Positions 8,965-19,255 are shown, numbered from the stretch's first letter. The stretch is DNA of 64,000 nucleotides from UBA6224 sp963730375 (GCA_963730375.1 CAVSRJ010000001.1:62001-126000), one strand, 5' to 3'. Numbers and translations are program-made. The notes: generated by a model from the sequence alone, not told the origin.

Positions 8965-11772
8965 CTAAAATGGCGTATCCAGCGGCTGCTGCTCACCGCC
9001 CACGAATGTTTTGCCGTGAATTAATCGTTTACTCGGATCGGAGGTATAGAACAAACTGAGGTCGGCAATGGTCGGACCACGGCTTACATCTTCCGGATAT
9101 CCATAGGCTTGCTGGCTGTCGATTGTCACAATCATGAAGAAATATCTGGCAAAATTTGTCCCTGTGCCCGAGCCATCAATCGGAGTATACGTCTCCGGGA
9201 TACCGAGCGAAACTTCGCCGAAGTTCGTGTCTTGGCCCCATGAAGCATTTGCCAGTGTCGAGGAACGATAGCGCATGTACCACCGAGCACCGGTAGAGTT
9301 GTCTAAGCCGTTCATGAGCCAATATGTCGGGAATACATCAGAGTCGGTATCTATCATACGAGAATAGCGCGCAATCTGTGGCTGTGACTGCAGGGTGCTG
9401 TATTGCGTACGGTTTGTCGTGGTAATCATGGTGCCGTTACACTGTCCTCCCATAACGTACGCCTTGCCCTCATTGTATAGCGCCGCTGCGCCGTAGCGGT
9501 TACCGCTGTAGCGAATATTTGTCGCATACCAGTCGCCGATGCCAGTAGGGTTGTTGCCGCTGGAGATGGTCGTATTGGCACTGATGGGCGCCACGATGGT
9601 GTTACTGGTGCAGGTGGTATTCGTTGAACGTCCACCAAACAGATATATGAATCCATTGGCAGCAAATCCATCCGCCTGCCGTAAATTGACCGGTAGACTC
9701 GTCGAGTACGACCAAGAGCCGACCGAGCCATCATCGATGACGTACTTCGTACCAGATGCGACCTCCCTGCTTGCATCTACGGTGATGCTCGTATTACTAC
9801 TGCGGCCTGTAATGGTCGCTGTGGCCCCGTCGGCGTACTGGAGCGTATCACCAACCATCGCCGACGTCCATGTCGTACCCGTGCCCGTCACGGTAGTGCC
9901 TGTCTGAGAAAGCGTGCCTTCCTTATACCCGATAGCAGCGAACTGGGTATCGTTGAGATACTCTGAGCCATTATAGCCGCCGAAGAGATAGAGATTATTA
10001 GCATACGCCACCGCTGTTGCACCACTGCGTGCAGCTGTGAAGTTAGTAGAAGTCGTGCCCCACGATGAAATGGCGCCGCCACTGGCCTGATCAGAGCTCA
10101 CGTAGACTGTATTGGTAGCGGTCGAGCTCCCATTGAGCCCACCGACGACGTAGAGCCGGTCGTGCCAGACTGCACCACCAAATTGAGTTCGCCCGGCCGG
10201 TAGCAATCCTGAACCCGTGGATGACGTCCACGAGCCTATTGCACCACCGCTAGACGGAGTAGCGTAATACACATTGGTCTGCCCTGTAGTCGAGCCACTC
10301 GTCTGACCACCAACGTAATACAGCGTCCCGCCCGCTGCCAGTAGCTTGCCCCACGCACGGGCAGCCGGCAGCGCAGCGACACCACTCGTCGTCCAGGTAC
10401 CTATCGTACCGTCAGCAGCATTGATAGGAGCTTTCTCCACACTGGTAGTCGCCGTGGTACAGTCTGTGGCTGCGGTCGTACACCCACCTGCCAGGTAGAT
10501 GTAGCCGTTGATAATCGCGGCGCCTGCGCCGTATCGGTTTGTCGAGTACTGTGAACCATTATTGTATAACTTCGGTGAACCAGAGTAGTTATTGTAAAGT
10601 TGGAAGGTCTGTACGGTACTCGTCATAGTCGTACAGCTGGCAGGCGGCGTTCCGACACTGCAGCCGCCGACGGCATACACATAGCCGTTATTGACGGCAC
10701 TCCTCAGATCCCATCGAGCTGTCACCGTTACACTCGAGGTCGTAAAGTCGCTGATACTACCGTCACTTACATTAATTTTGGCGTACAATAAGTCGTTCAG
10801 GGACCCACCCGAACTGACGTTATAGCCTGCTAATGCGTACAAATAACCGTTGTAGCCAAAGGCAATACCACGCCGTCGCACCGGATCAAGCTGGTACGGG
10901 GAAAATATCCAGGCGCTCCCTCCGTCTGCTGCTACGATGTTGTTACTGTTGTCTATCTTGGCGTACAGCACCTCACCGCGTTCATCTTCGTTGGGGCTCT
11001 GTCCACCAATGAGGTAGATATAGTTGGCATAAACTGTACCGGCTGCCACACCCAATCCTTGGGAGCCACCTGTTGTCTCCGAATCTATCTGCAGCTGACC
11101 TGATGTCGTACAGGTGCTGCCGGAAGTCTCTATTGAACCGTCTGTTTTTATCCAACATTTGTAAACCTCGGTATACAGTGTACCGGTGCAGTCTAAGCCG
11201 TTGTCCGCTGCAGTTACACCACTGCAACCTCCGAGAACATACAGGTTGCCCGGATAGGTGCTAGCCGAACCAGGGTTCGCCCTCGTAAAGGAGTACTGGT
11301 AGCCTTTCGCATTGCCCAGACCAACCGCCGCAAACGTTTGTGACGACCAAGAGCCCCAGGTGCCATCACTGTTGAATGTTGCGCGCCAGACATCATCTTG
11401 CCACTCAGTACCGGTAGTACCACCAATGATATACATCGTGTTGTTGAAGACAGTATACGAAAAGGCCGCCAGCTTGTTGCCTAGCGATCCAGAACCATTG
11501 ATCGCGCACCAGCTCCCCTGGAAACTACCCGAGCAGCTCGAGACACGGGTGATATGTCCGACCGAATCGATTGCCGCATAGGCAATGTTATCGGTGGCCT
11601 TACCTGAGTTACCGGTGAAGCAAACACTGTTGTTACCGACCGCCGTGCAACCCGCCGAGATAATAGATAAATCCGTTGTTGATAATGGTTCCGCCGGACA
11701 TACCGCCAGCTTGTCCGTTTCCGTCACCCTGGGGTGGAAGATCGCAGTTGTAATAGCCAGTCCCCGATACAC
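8965..11772 (-). CDS. kelch-propeller surface protein, C-terminal part after frameshift
   Basis: The product is a long series of kelch/galactose-oxidase-type blades with motifs such as YIYLAGGC and LYVVGG, followed by a C-terminal beta-rich domain of about 150 residues. It continues the propeller of the ORF at 11633-14068 in another frame. Joining the two at the GGG at 11651-11653 (removing one G) restores the repeat: YYLGG is then followed by CTAVGNNSVC, like other blades. The ATG at 11772 is therefore probably not a real start, and the true product is one protein of about 1700 residues. The gene is followed after 12 bp by the 281-aa membrane protein. Ligand unknown. Confidence 0.75.
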   Translation of the reverse strand: MYRGLAITTAIFHPRVTETDKLAVCPAEPLSTTDLSIISAGCTAVGNNSVCFTGNSGKATDNIAYAAIDSVGHITRVSSCSGSFQGSWCAINGSGSLGNKLAAFSYTVFNNTMYIIGGTTGTEWQDDVWRATFNSDGTWGSWSSQTFAAVGLGNAKGYQYSFTRANPGSASTYPGNLYVLGGCSGVTAADNGLDCTGTLYTEVYKCWIKTDGSIETSGSTCTTSGQLQIDSETTGGSQGLGVAAGTVYANYIYLIGGQSPNEDERGEVLYAKIDNSNNIVAADGGSAWIFSPYQLDPVRRRGIAFGYNGYLYALAGYNVSSGGSLNDLLYAKINVSDGSISDFTTSSVTVTARWDLRSAVNNGYVYAVGGCSVGTPPASCTTMTSTVQTFQLYNNYSGSPKLYNNGSQYSTNRYGAGAAIINGYIYLAGGCTTAATDCTTATTSVEKAPINAADGTIGTWTTSGVAALPAARAWGKLLAAGGTLYYVGGQTSGSTTGQTNVYYATPSSGGAIGSWTSSTGSGLLPAGRTQFGGAVWHDRLYVVGGLNGSSTATNTVYVSSDQASGGAISSWGTTSTNFTAARSGATAVAYANNLYLFGGYNGSEYLNDTQFAAIGYKEGTLSQTGTTVTGTGTTWTSAMVGDTLQYADGATATITGRSSNTSITVDASREVASGTKYVIDDGSVGSWSYSTSLPVNLRQADGFAANGFIYLFGGRSTNTTCTSNTIVAPISANTTISSGNNPTGIGDWYATNIRYSGNRYGAAALYNEGKAYVMGGQCNGTMITTTNRTQYSTLQSQPQIARYSRMIDTDSDVFPTYWLMNGLDNSTGARWYMRYRSSTLANASWGQDTNFGEVSLGIPETYTPIDGSGTGTNFARYFFMIVTIDSQQAYGYPEDVSRGPTIADLSLFYTSDPSKRLIHGKTFVGGEQQPLDTPF

Positions 11773-14068
11773 ACGGAGACGTACCGCTTGAAACAGAGGT
11801 GCTCACCGTACTCACATCGCCGTCTGGGTTAATCTCTCCATAATCTGTTGTGCTGCTTACAGCAGTACACGCTCCAGTGGACGTATTTTGAGCCGTACAA
11901 CCGCCAATGCCATATAGACTGTTGCGCCACGCCATCAAGCCATAGCCGATTCTACTTTCGGTTACACCCAGTACGGTCGTCCAGTCGGTGATACTGCCGT
12001 CGGCGTTGATACTGGCCAACTGTATGTCAGACGCTATCGAGGTACAGTAGCCACTACCGTTAGTTGTCGAACAACCTCCGGCCACATATATAAAGCCGCC
12101 CCAGACCGCGGCAAACTTACCGCCCAATGCCGCCCGAGGCGTCGTGGTACCGGTATTGCCGATAGGATTACCTGTCTGCCATGAGTTGATAGTGCCATCG
12201 TCGTTAATCTTGGTATACAGCACTGCACTCTGGGTGGTACTGCTACTCATACCTCCAATCACATACAGATAGTCATTATATGTCTGAAGACTGTGGCTCA
12301 TGATTGCAGTTGATAGCTGGGACATACCGGTCGTCGTCCAGTTCGACAGTGTGCCGATAGGATCGATATCTGCTTTCTGTACCGTAGTAGAACCTCCCGT
12401 CCAGCCAGTCGTAGACCCTCCCACGACATACATACGGTTGTTATAGGCAACCGCACCCAGAAATGCCCGCGATGAGCTCATAGCGGTGTCACTGTACCAG
12501 TACACCCAGTTGTTTTTGTTGGTGTCTGTGGGGTGCCATAGCTGCGGCTCCCCATTAGCACCCAGCTTGGCTATGTATACCGAGCTGGTCGGCGAGCCAC
12601 CACTATTCAGTCCACCAAACAGATATAGGTAGCCATTATAGGCAACCAGCGATGCACCCTGACGTACGTTACCACCGGGCAAATCATATGCCGAGTTCGT
12701 ACACCAACTGGCGCAGGCACCATCGCCAGGATTAGGCTGCTCTATTTCACTGGTTGATGTGTTGAAATGTGCCCAATATAGATCGCCCTTTGTTGAAGAA
12801 CCGTCATTCCCGCCAACAATGTAGACATAGCCACCGGCTACCGCCGTTGACTGATTCCAGCGAGCATTTGGAAGTGACAGCGTGCTATTCCACTGGTCAA
12901 AACGGCCACCGGTCGTCTTACCCTTCTGGATAAGCTCGTTGTCGATATCAAAGTCGATGTTGCTTTCGTTGTTACCTCGCATCAACTTGGCAGCAGTCTC
13001 AATATACACCGACGGGTCGATAGTGAGTGGATAGCTGGCACCCTTGAGCCCCTCGGCGTATATGGTCAGGACATTATCTTTCAGCCCGTACCAGGCACGA
13101 GCCTGGCTCGTTGTCTTGCCCGCCTCCTTCACGAAAGGCGCAGGAATACTAAACAATAGGTTCGTCTTTGGGGCGTTTTGCCGTGCTTTGCTTAGGAGTT
13201 GAGCATCCTTGTCGCTACCCGTTGCGACACTGCCCAGCAGCGCGCTGTCGGCACCGTAAATCCCGACCGAGCCGCTTGGTTCTATTTGCGCCTCCAACCC
13301 TGAGCCAAGTTCCAGATCGTAACTAAACTGTTGCGTGTCCCCCTGGAAGCGGTTAAGGATGATATCTTCCTTTAGCTTGACTGCCTGGGCAGTAAATACC
13401 TGTTGAATATCGCGACCCGCCACTGGGTATATAACTCTGTTCTGGCTCTGACGAGGCTCCTTCAGGTCAAACTTTGGCTTGAACGACATCGACACCTGGC
13501 TAATCGGGTCTGTCACGGTAATGCCGTTGTTCGGGTCCTGGCTAAAACTAGCGGTAAACTTGGCACGAGCAGAATCACCAGCGGTTGATCCGCTGGGATT
13601 GTAGCCTTTGTTGTATTCAATAGTCTGGGTTTGAGTATCGGTCGTAAAACTATCGGCCAGGCTGGGCACTGTCTCTGGCAATAACGCCTCGGCTTTGGCT
13701 GATAGCGCATAGGCGGCTTCGTGCTGACGCAGCACGAAGGTATTTATAAAAACTGTGCTCAGCATGAGCAGTGCCATGAAGCCCCATCCTATTCGTGTAA
13801 TCACTGGGTGTTTACGGCGCGAAGGCAGATATTGCTGTAGGTATCGCCCGGCTGTGGAGTTCGGTAAACCACCCATCGCACGGCGCATGCTTCGCAGAGG
13901 ATGGCGAGGAATACTGAATGAAATGGCACCCCTTTCCTGCCGATGACCATCGTGACCCGATACAGCTGTATCCCGCGCACTAGGGCTAGTACGCTGCAGG
14001 TTTCGGGAAGATTGAGGTGGTATCTTGGTGTTTTCCATGTGGTACCTGGAAGTATTCGGGGTGCCCAC
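11633..14068 (-). CDS. kelch-propeller surface protein, N-terminal part before frameshift
   Basis: Residues 1-95 are basic and cytoplasmic, with one transmembrane helix at about 96-115 (GFMALLMLSTVFINTF). A stalk domain follows at about 120-330, then kelch blades with YVYIVGGN and LYLFGG motifs. The frame is lost at 11651-11653 and ends 11 residues after the frameshift. The start is uncertain: GTG at 14068 has a GGGGG stretch before it, while ATG at 14038 begins MENTKIPPQSS. The gene lies just downstream of the terminator of the 1524-aa surface gene. The split may be a sequencing error, a phase-variable G tract or real decay. Confidence 0.75.
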   Translation of the reverse strand: MGTPNTSRYHMENTKIPPQSSRNLQRTSPSARDTAVSGHDGHRQERGAISFSIPRHPLRSMRRAMGGLPNSTAGRYLQQYLPSRRKHPVITRIGWGFMALLMLSTVFINTFVLRQHEAAYALSAKAEALLPETVPSLADSFTTDTQTQTIEYNKGYNPSGSTAGDSARAKFTASFSQDPNNGITVTDPISQVSMSFKPKFDLKEPRQSQNRVIYPVAGRDIQQVFTAQAVKLKEDIILNRFQGDTQQFSYDLELGSGLEAQIEPSGSVGIYGADSALLGSVATGSDKDAQLLSKARQNAPKTNLLFSIPAPFVKEAGKTTSQARAWYGLKDNVLTIYAEGLKGASYPLTIDPSVYIETAAKLMRGNNESNIDFDIDNELIQKGKTTGGRFDQWNSTLSLPNARWNQSTAVAGGYVYIVGGNDGSSTKGDLYWAHFNTSTSEIEQPNPGDGACASWCTNSAYDLPGGNVRQGASLVAYNGYLYLFGGLNSGGSPTSSVYIAKLGANGEPQLWHPTDTNKNNWVYWYSDTAMSSSRAFLGAVAYNNRMYVVGGSTTGWTGGSTTVQKADIDPIGTLSNWTTTGMSQLSTAIMSHSLQTYNDYLYVIGGMSSSTTQSAVLYTKINDDGTINSWQTGNPIGNTGTTTPRAALGGKFAAVWGGFIYVAGGCSTTNGSGYCTSIASDIQLASINADGSITDWTTVLGVTESRIGYGLMAWRNSLYGIGGCTAQNTSTGACTAVSSTTDYGEINPDGDVSTVSTSVSSGTSPCVSGTGYYNCDLPPQGDGNGQAGGMSGGTIINNGFIYYLGGLHGGR

Positions 14069-14131
14069 AGGTCCCCCACTCCAATTACACTAATGCTTTA
14101 CAGTTTAGCATCTCGAGGTCGTCATGAACAG

Positions 14132-14158
14132 CAAAACCCTGAGGTTTTCACCCCAGGG
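14132..14158 (-). terminator. Rho-independent terminator after the 1524-aa surface gene
   Basis: On the minus strand an 8-bp stem (CCCTGGGG with CCTCAGGG, one G-U pair) is followed by TTTT. It lies about 45 bp past the stop codon of the 1524-aa gene and separates it from the kelch unit. Confidence 0.65.
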
Positions 14159-14201
14159 CCGCATCTTGAGAACGAGCTTAAACTCAGCGTATCGGTTGCT
14201 G

Positions 14202-17200
14202 CTACTTGTTGGTGTACCTGAACGTCAGATTTTCGGCGTAGGCATTCGCATTGCTGCGAGCATTGACTGTTATCTTGAAGATGATGCTGTCGCCGGCCGC
14301 GAATGAGGTACAACTGGCTGGATCAGTTGTGCCACTGAGCGTACCCGCAACCCCTGTTGTCCAGGTACTGGCCGTTCCGTTAGCGCTACTGCCATCCCAT
14401 CCGACTATGGTTGCATCGGCGCTACAGCTCGTCAGTCCACCACCACTGGCCTTTCGGTAAATGGCATAACTTATGCCGGCATTAGTGGTGTCATCGACGA
14501 GACCCGTCATGCTGGTGGTACCCGCCGAGAACTCCTTGAACGTGGTCGGCAGTTTGTAGGTGACATAGATGCTGTACGACTGTGCGGTTGGCTGCGGTGA
14601 CGTCCATCGGTAGTAGTTACGTGCTTCGCCGCTGGCACAGAAGGTAGTGTTGACTGCCAATCCGCCACCGTTACCACAGAAGTCTGCTGTCATGGTACCG
14701 ACACCGGTACCGTTCAGTACCGCACCAGTGTACTCAGGGGTCAGTGTCTCAATGATGTCAGGTGCACTACCACAGGCACCCCAGCCATCAGACTCGTAAC
14801 ACTGGATGTTGCCGAGGGTCGTGTCGTAGTACATGGAGCCGAGGAAGGTTGGGTCATTGCTGGCCACCAATGGCGTCGTACTCGAGCGATCCAACGTGAA
14901 TAGTGTCACCTGTCCACCGGTCAGACCACCACCGATCTGTACATTGGATGGCTGCGTCGTCGTATCGTTACGGATGAAGCTCAAGTTATCGATGTAGATG
15001 CTGCGTGTGGCACCGTCATTTGTGGTGATGACCAGATTCGGATCAGTCACGGATGTTGCAGGTGTCGTTATCGTACAGGTAATCTTCGTCCAGCCAGTCG
15101 TGCTCAGCGTGGTGTAGGATCCGTAATCGCTACAGTACGTTGGCGTTGAACCATCGGGCTCGTAGAAGACGGTAATCGTAGGCGTGCCGCTACTGACCTT
15201 ACCTGTGAACGATACGGTGTATGGAATGCTACCGGTTACCGGGTTGCCACTGAGGTTGTTGACAACACCCTTTACGCCCGCACCACTCGTTGAGACATCG
15301 ACACCGTACCGTCCAGTCGCATATTCTCCAGAGGTAGAGCTCTGTGAGACGCTAGTACCAGAGCCATACGCCGTCCAGTCTGTACTAAAGGTGTCGGTAT
15401 TTTCTACACCACCGTTGGCCGCCAGCTCCGTACCCTCATTGTTCACGCTGAACAGGTTAGTACCAATGGAGCTTTGGACTTCCAGGATACCACCGGTGAT
15501 AGGCGTGGTTGGGTTGTTGCGGATAGTCAGACCGTCAGCGTTGCCGCCAGGAGCGTTCAGGACCAGCTCGGCACCACCGGCACTCGTCAGGGTGTTGTTG
15601 TAGGCAGACTGAAGGTCAGTCGAGCTCGACGCTCCAGCCGCTGTCCAGCCGTTGCCATTCCATATCAGGGTTGCACTACTGTTTGTCTTGAGTGTCAGGG
15701 TGATGCTAGTACCGCCCAAGGTCAGTGAGAAGTCGTAGGTGGAACCAGCGTTAGATACGTACAGGATGCGTCCTAGGGTTGAAATGGTAGGAGCTGGAAC
15801 CGTGAATGTTAGCCCATCGGCGGTCGCGACGACAGGTATAGTGCTGTAGTCATCCACCCAACTCTGGGTCAAGGTCTGTGAGGTTCCGAGTGACTGCGCT
15901 GACAGTGATGCGAACGATGCTGGGTTAATGCTGACCAGTCCCTTTACGCTGCCACCGCTGCCACCAGCCGCCCCGCCGCTTAGTACTAACGTACCTCCAT
16001 CTCCAGAACCATTACCAGCACTTCCCTGGAGTGTTAATGTTGCACCGTCAGTGTTACTGGTCGTCTGTGACGCACCCTGAATCAGTGATGCAACCGTAGC
16101 TGAACCAATTATGATGGTGTCTGAACCCAGCGTGGTAGTATTGGCGCTATTGCCGATGGCAACCGCTCCCGTTGAGCTACCGGTAGCGACATTAACTGCG
16201 TAGTTACTATTAGCATTCAGTGAGATAGTTCCACCGCTTGCGGTTAACGTTCCAGTAGCGGTAACATCACCCTGTAGGTTTACTTCGGCTGATGCATGAC
16301 CAATGTTGATCGATTGGGCATTGACGCCACCGATGTTTATAGCCGGAGTGCCTTGATCTGTAGTTACGGTAATGTCATCGAAGTAAGTCACCGAGCTGCC
16401 ATTTCCACCGATACTACCAAAGGTCATGTACATATAGTTTGCGCCTGTTGGCACGACGGTGGTTACGGATATCTTGGTCCACCCTGAGGTAACTGCGGTA
16501 ACTTCTGGAATTGCAGTATCGGGGTTACCGCCACCGCTCCAAATTATGTCGCCCCAAATATCTTGGGAAAGACTCGCAGCACGCACCCATGCATCGACCG
16601 TAATTAGTTCACCAGCACTCACTCCGATTGCATTGAAGTCCTCCACTATTGCCCAGCTGCCACCATTGCCACCAGTTTCTGTCGCAGCCAATACACAAGA
16701 ACCGCTGTGCGCTGTCGCGCCAACATTACTACCAGTAGTGCTAGCCAGCCCATACCAGGTGGACATGTCATCTGCTGAACATCCTTCAAAGTCATCAGTA
16801 AGAACATTTGTTGGGGTACCTGCCGCGCTCGCACCATTGTCGATAGAGATATTGCCCGCGACACCACTCGATGAATCACCAGTCTTGATATAGATCGCAC
16901 CACTATTGCCTGTCGCATCCCCGGTAGTGGCTGTCAGTGCACCGGTACCAGCTTGGAGGGTTAGACTACTCGCGCCACTCGTTGACCCAATCGTCACCGT
17001 TTGGGTACCCGTACCGGTTGCAACATTAACTGTGTGGTTGGCGTTGTTGGTGGCAATGTTTACGGTAGTAGCATTAGCCGTTCCTATTGCCAGCGTTCCA
17101 GCGCTGGCAGTGTCTAGGTGTGGTGTATAGATGTGTGTTGTTCCTTGCAGGATGTCGGCGATGCCCGTGCCACTGATGTTGAAGTTGCCAGTCTGAACAC

Positions 17201-18776
17201 TCCCAGGAGTGGTCAACTGCAAGTTAACGTAGCTGCCACCTCCGCCGGTTGTCGAAGTTGATCCGATGACACGCCAGACACTGTCGCTGGCATCGTACAC
17301 CAGACTGATACTGGCATCGACAGGCAGAGTTAGATCCGCACCAGTACCCGTCAGGATACGGTTTGCTGCGGTAGAACTTGTATCGTCATCTGTCAGCGTG
17401 GCATCGTTGCTTCCAGCGTTAACCAGGGTCAGGATACGGCCATCAAAGCCGCCAGCTATACCGGTGATGGTCTGGGCACTGGCACCAGTCAGACGGATAA
17501 GCACACCGTCACCGAAGTCCACGTCGTCTTGACTACCAGTCGTGCTGTAGTCAGTGCCCTTGGCGAAGCCAACGCTTCCGTCGACAGTGAAGGTGCCAAC
17601 AACACCGATGCTTGATGCGCTTGTGTCAATAGTGAACAACGAGGTTCCTCCAGCCGTCTGAACATCGAATGCGCTCGCGCTATCGGTCGCATTTTGGAAC
17701 AGAACACTGCCGTTAGCGGTTAATGTTTTGTCTGAGGCGACAGTGGTATCACCATTAAGACTCACATTACCCGTACCTGACGCAAATGTTCCTGTACTAT
17801 TGCTCTGATTGAAGTTACCTGCTCCAGCTGCAAAGGTAATGCTCTTGCCGGCAGCCACAACTACATCTTGGTTCAGGTCTATCTCGGTGGCATTCGTTGT
17901 ACCAATGGCGAGCGTGGTAGTACCACTGGCAGTGTCGAAGGTGCTGGCTTGCAGGGTATCGGCGATGCCCGTACCGCTAATCCAGAAGTTACTGGTGGCC
18001 TGGGCGCTACTGTTCTGGTTCTGGATGTAATCCGTATCGGCCTGGTTGGTAGTCAGCAAGGTGTAAGTACCGGCTGCGCCCTGATCCTGTAGCTCAAAGG
18101 TTTGGTCGCCACCCGTTAGGGTCTGGAATTGTAGCTTACCGGTGTAGCTGGACTGGGCTTGTTGGAGTTGCTCTGAGCTCTGGGACTGGAAGGCGTATGG
18201 GACGGCGGTTAGCTTCAGACGTGGGTTCATTTCGCCATCACCTGAACAGTCGGTGTCAAAGTCAGTGGAAATGGTACAGCTGCCAGTGTCACCAACGTCG
18301 AGCGTTAGGTATAGGTCAGCATCCCAGTTGATAGTACCTGGGAGGGCGGTAACATCACCCAGGTTAGCGGTTAGGTATCCGTTGTGTACCCGAATACCGC
18401 CACTACCACCTACCAGGCGATCTTCCGTCCACACCTTAGTGCCACCACCACCTGATGTACCACCTTCGTATAAGTTGAACTCGATATTGTAGATGCCATC
18501 TGGGGCGATGCCACCAGTGTTGGATTCGAGTCGAGCCTGGAAGTTCAGGGTGGGGTTGGCGGCGGAAGCCGTGGATGGCGTTTGTAATAGAATAACAGAG
18601 GTCAGAGACATAACCAACATACCCGTCAGGACAAATGCTTTCCTGAAGGCAACACTAAAGAATGCGCTAAACGGAGGTATCCTGTTTAGGCACGCCTCGA
18701 ACCTATCTTTCAGCACGTTTTTCGTGCGAAAGACAAATTCATACACAACCGGTTTTACGGGTGTTGGTTTAAACAT
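14202..18776 (-). CDS. large secreted beta-rich surface protein (1524 aa)
   Basis: Paralogue of the 2548-aa protein at 91-7737. A basic N-terminus (about 1-45) leads to a hydrophobic export segment at about 46-70 (AFVLTGMLVMSLTSVILL). The shared module with NPTLNFQARLESNTGG follows at about 74-230. The middle is low-complexity Ser/Thr/Gly beta-repeat sequence, with at least two carbohydrate-binding-like beta-sandwich segments (around the codons near 16400-16800 and 15000-15420). The C-terminus is a beta-rich domain like the one closing the paralogue. There is no beta-helix region, which is the main difference from the paralogue. No sortase signal is present. It is probably anchored or released through its N-terminus. 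An adhesive function is inferred from architecture and gene context. Confidence 0.85.
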   Translation of the reverse strand: MFKPTPVKPVVYEFVFRTKNVLKDRFEACLNRIPPFSAFFSVAFRKAFVLTGMLVMSLTSVILLQTPSTASAANPTLNFQARLESNTGGIAPDGIYNIEFNLYEGGTSGGGGTKVWTEDRLVGGSGGIRVHNGYLTANLGDVTALPGTINWDADLYLTLDVGDTGSCTISTDFDTDCSGDGEMNPRLKLTAVPYAFQSQSSEQLQQAQSSYTGKLQFQTLTGGDQTFELQDQGAAGTYTLLTTNQADTDYIQNQNSSAQATSNFWISGTGIADTLQASTFDTASGTTTLAIGTTNATEIDLNQDVVVAAGKSITFAAGAGNFNQSNSTGTFASGTGNVSLNGDTTVASDKTLTANGSVLFQNATDSASAFDVQTAGGTSLFTIDTSASSIGVVGTFTVDGSVGFAKGTDYSTTGSQDDVDFGDGVLIRLTGASAQTITGIAGGFDGRILTLVNAGSNDATLTDDDTSSTAANRILTGTGADLTLPVDASISLVYDASDSVWRVIGSTSTTGGGGSYVNLQLTTPGSVQTGNFNISGTGIADILQGTTHIYTPHLDTASAGTLAIGTANATTVNIATNNANHTVNVATGTGTQTVTIGSTSGASSLTLQAGTGALTATTGDATGNSGAIYIKTGDSSSGVAGNISIDNGASAAGTPTNVLTDDFEGCSADDMSTWYGLASTTGSNVGATAHSGSCVLAATETGGNGGSWAIVEDFNAIGVSAGELITVDAWVRAASLSQDIWGDIIWSGGGNPDTAIPEVTAVTSGWTKISVTTVVPTGANYMYMTFGSIGGNGSSVTYFDDITVTTDQGTPAINIGGVNAQSINIGHASAEVNLQGDVTATGTLTASGGTISLNANSNYAVNVATGSSTGAVAIGNSANTTTLGSDTIIIGSATVASLIQGASQTTSNTDGATLTLQGSAGNGSGDGGTLVLSGGAAGGSGGSVKGLVSINPASFASLSAQSLGTSQTLTQSWVDDYSTIPVVATADGLTFTVPAPTISTLGRILYVSNAGSTYDFSLTLGGTSITLTLKTNSSATLIWNGNGWTAAGASSSTDLQSAYNNTLTSAGGAELVLNAPGGNADGLTIRNNPTTPITGGILEVQSSIGTNLFSVNNEGTELAANGGVENTDTFSTDWTAYGSGTSVSQSSTSGEYATGRYGVDVSTSGAGVKGVVNNLSGNPVTGSIPYTVSFTGKVSSGTPTITVFYEPDGSTPTYCSDYGSYTTLSTTGWTKITCTITTPATSVTDPNLVITTNDGATRSIYIDNLSFIRNDTTTQPSNVQIGGGLTGGQVTLFTLDRSSTTPLVASNDPTFLGSMYYDTTLGNIQCYESDGWGACGSAPDIIETLTPEYTGAVLNGTGVGTMTADFCGNGGGLAVNTTFCASGEARNYYRWTSPQPTAQSYSIYVTYKLPTTFKEFSAGTTSMTGLVDDTTNAGISYAIYRKASGGGLTSCSADATIVGWDGSSANGTASTWTTGVAGTLSGTTDPASCTSFAAGDSIIFKITVNARSNANAYAENLTFRYTNK

Positions 18777-19227
18777 TTAGTTTGTTGTTTGGTTTTGAAT
18801 GGTTGGTTTTAACCATTGTTTTGGGTTTAGTTTTCACGGATACGCGAAAACCCGAAAAACTCCGGCTCCTCACATATCCGTACCCCCATTATCGCTTATC
18901 CTTATAGGGTTACAAGGTGTTTTACCCATGAAATGCTGATCACCATAGCCACCTATTTACAGATACAGTCACTGTAAAATCCGTAGCATTTTACTCAACA
19001 GTCTAGTAATCCATGCTGTTCACGCTGTTACAGGGGTAACTTATTATCGTAATATGCCGTATGCTACTGTTGATTTTTTATCAACAGTAATACTTGACTA
19101 GGAGATTTTATCCACAAGCGTGATAAATTTATCATGACTCTATATCATGATTTATAGCTTTGGCAATAGACATCTCACCTTTGTTTTCCATGAAATACAT
19201 CTTCCGCGGATATGTTTATCCCGCACC
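18777..19227. other. palindrome-rich non-coding region upstream of the 1524-aa gene
   Basis: The gap between rplU and the surface gene contains a perfect 10-bp inverted repeat with a five-T loop (arms 19065-19074 and 19080-19089), smaller palindromes near 19120-19155 (GATAAATTTATC and ATCATGA-TATCATGAT) and a consensus DnaA box at 19108-19116. The arrangement resembles that at 7738-8106. No credible ORF was seen. Confidence 0.55.
19108..19116 (+). promoter_or_regulatory. consensus DnaA-box sequence
   Basis: TTATCCACA, 332 bp upstream of the start of the 1524-aa surface gene and surrounded by inverted repeats. It mirrors the box at 8064-8072. It could be a DnaA site or part of a duplicated upstream module. 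Confidence 0.4.
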
Positions 19228-19231
19228 AAAA

Positions 19232-19255
19232 AACGACCCCATTAGGGAGGTCGTT
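19232..19255 (-). terminator. Rho-independent terminator after rplU
   Basis: The stem AACGACC/GGTCGTT is followed by a run of T on the minus strand, about 40 bp past the rplU stop codon. No rpmA follows, so the usual L21-L27 pair is separated here. Confidence 0.8.

Noticed and set aside
1..18776. CRISPR array or prophage tail module
   Set aside because: The repeats are degenerate coding repeats without spacers, and no other phage genes are present despite tail-fibre-like motifs.
18777..19231. Replication origin
   Set aside because: Only one DnaA box, no dnaA or dnaN nearby, and genes on both sides point the same way.
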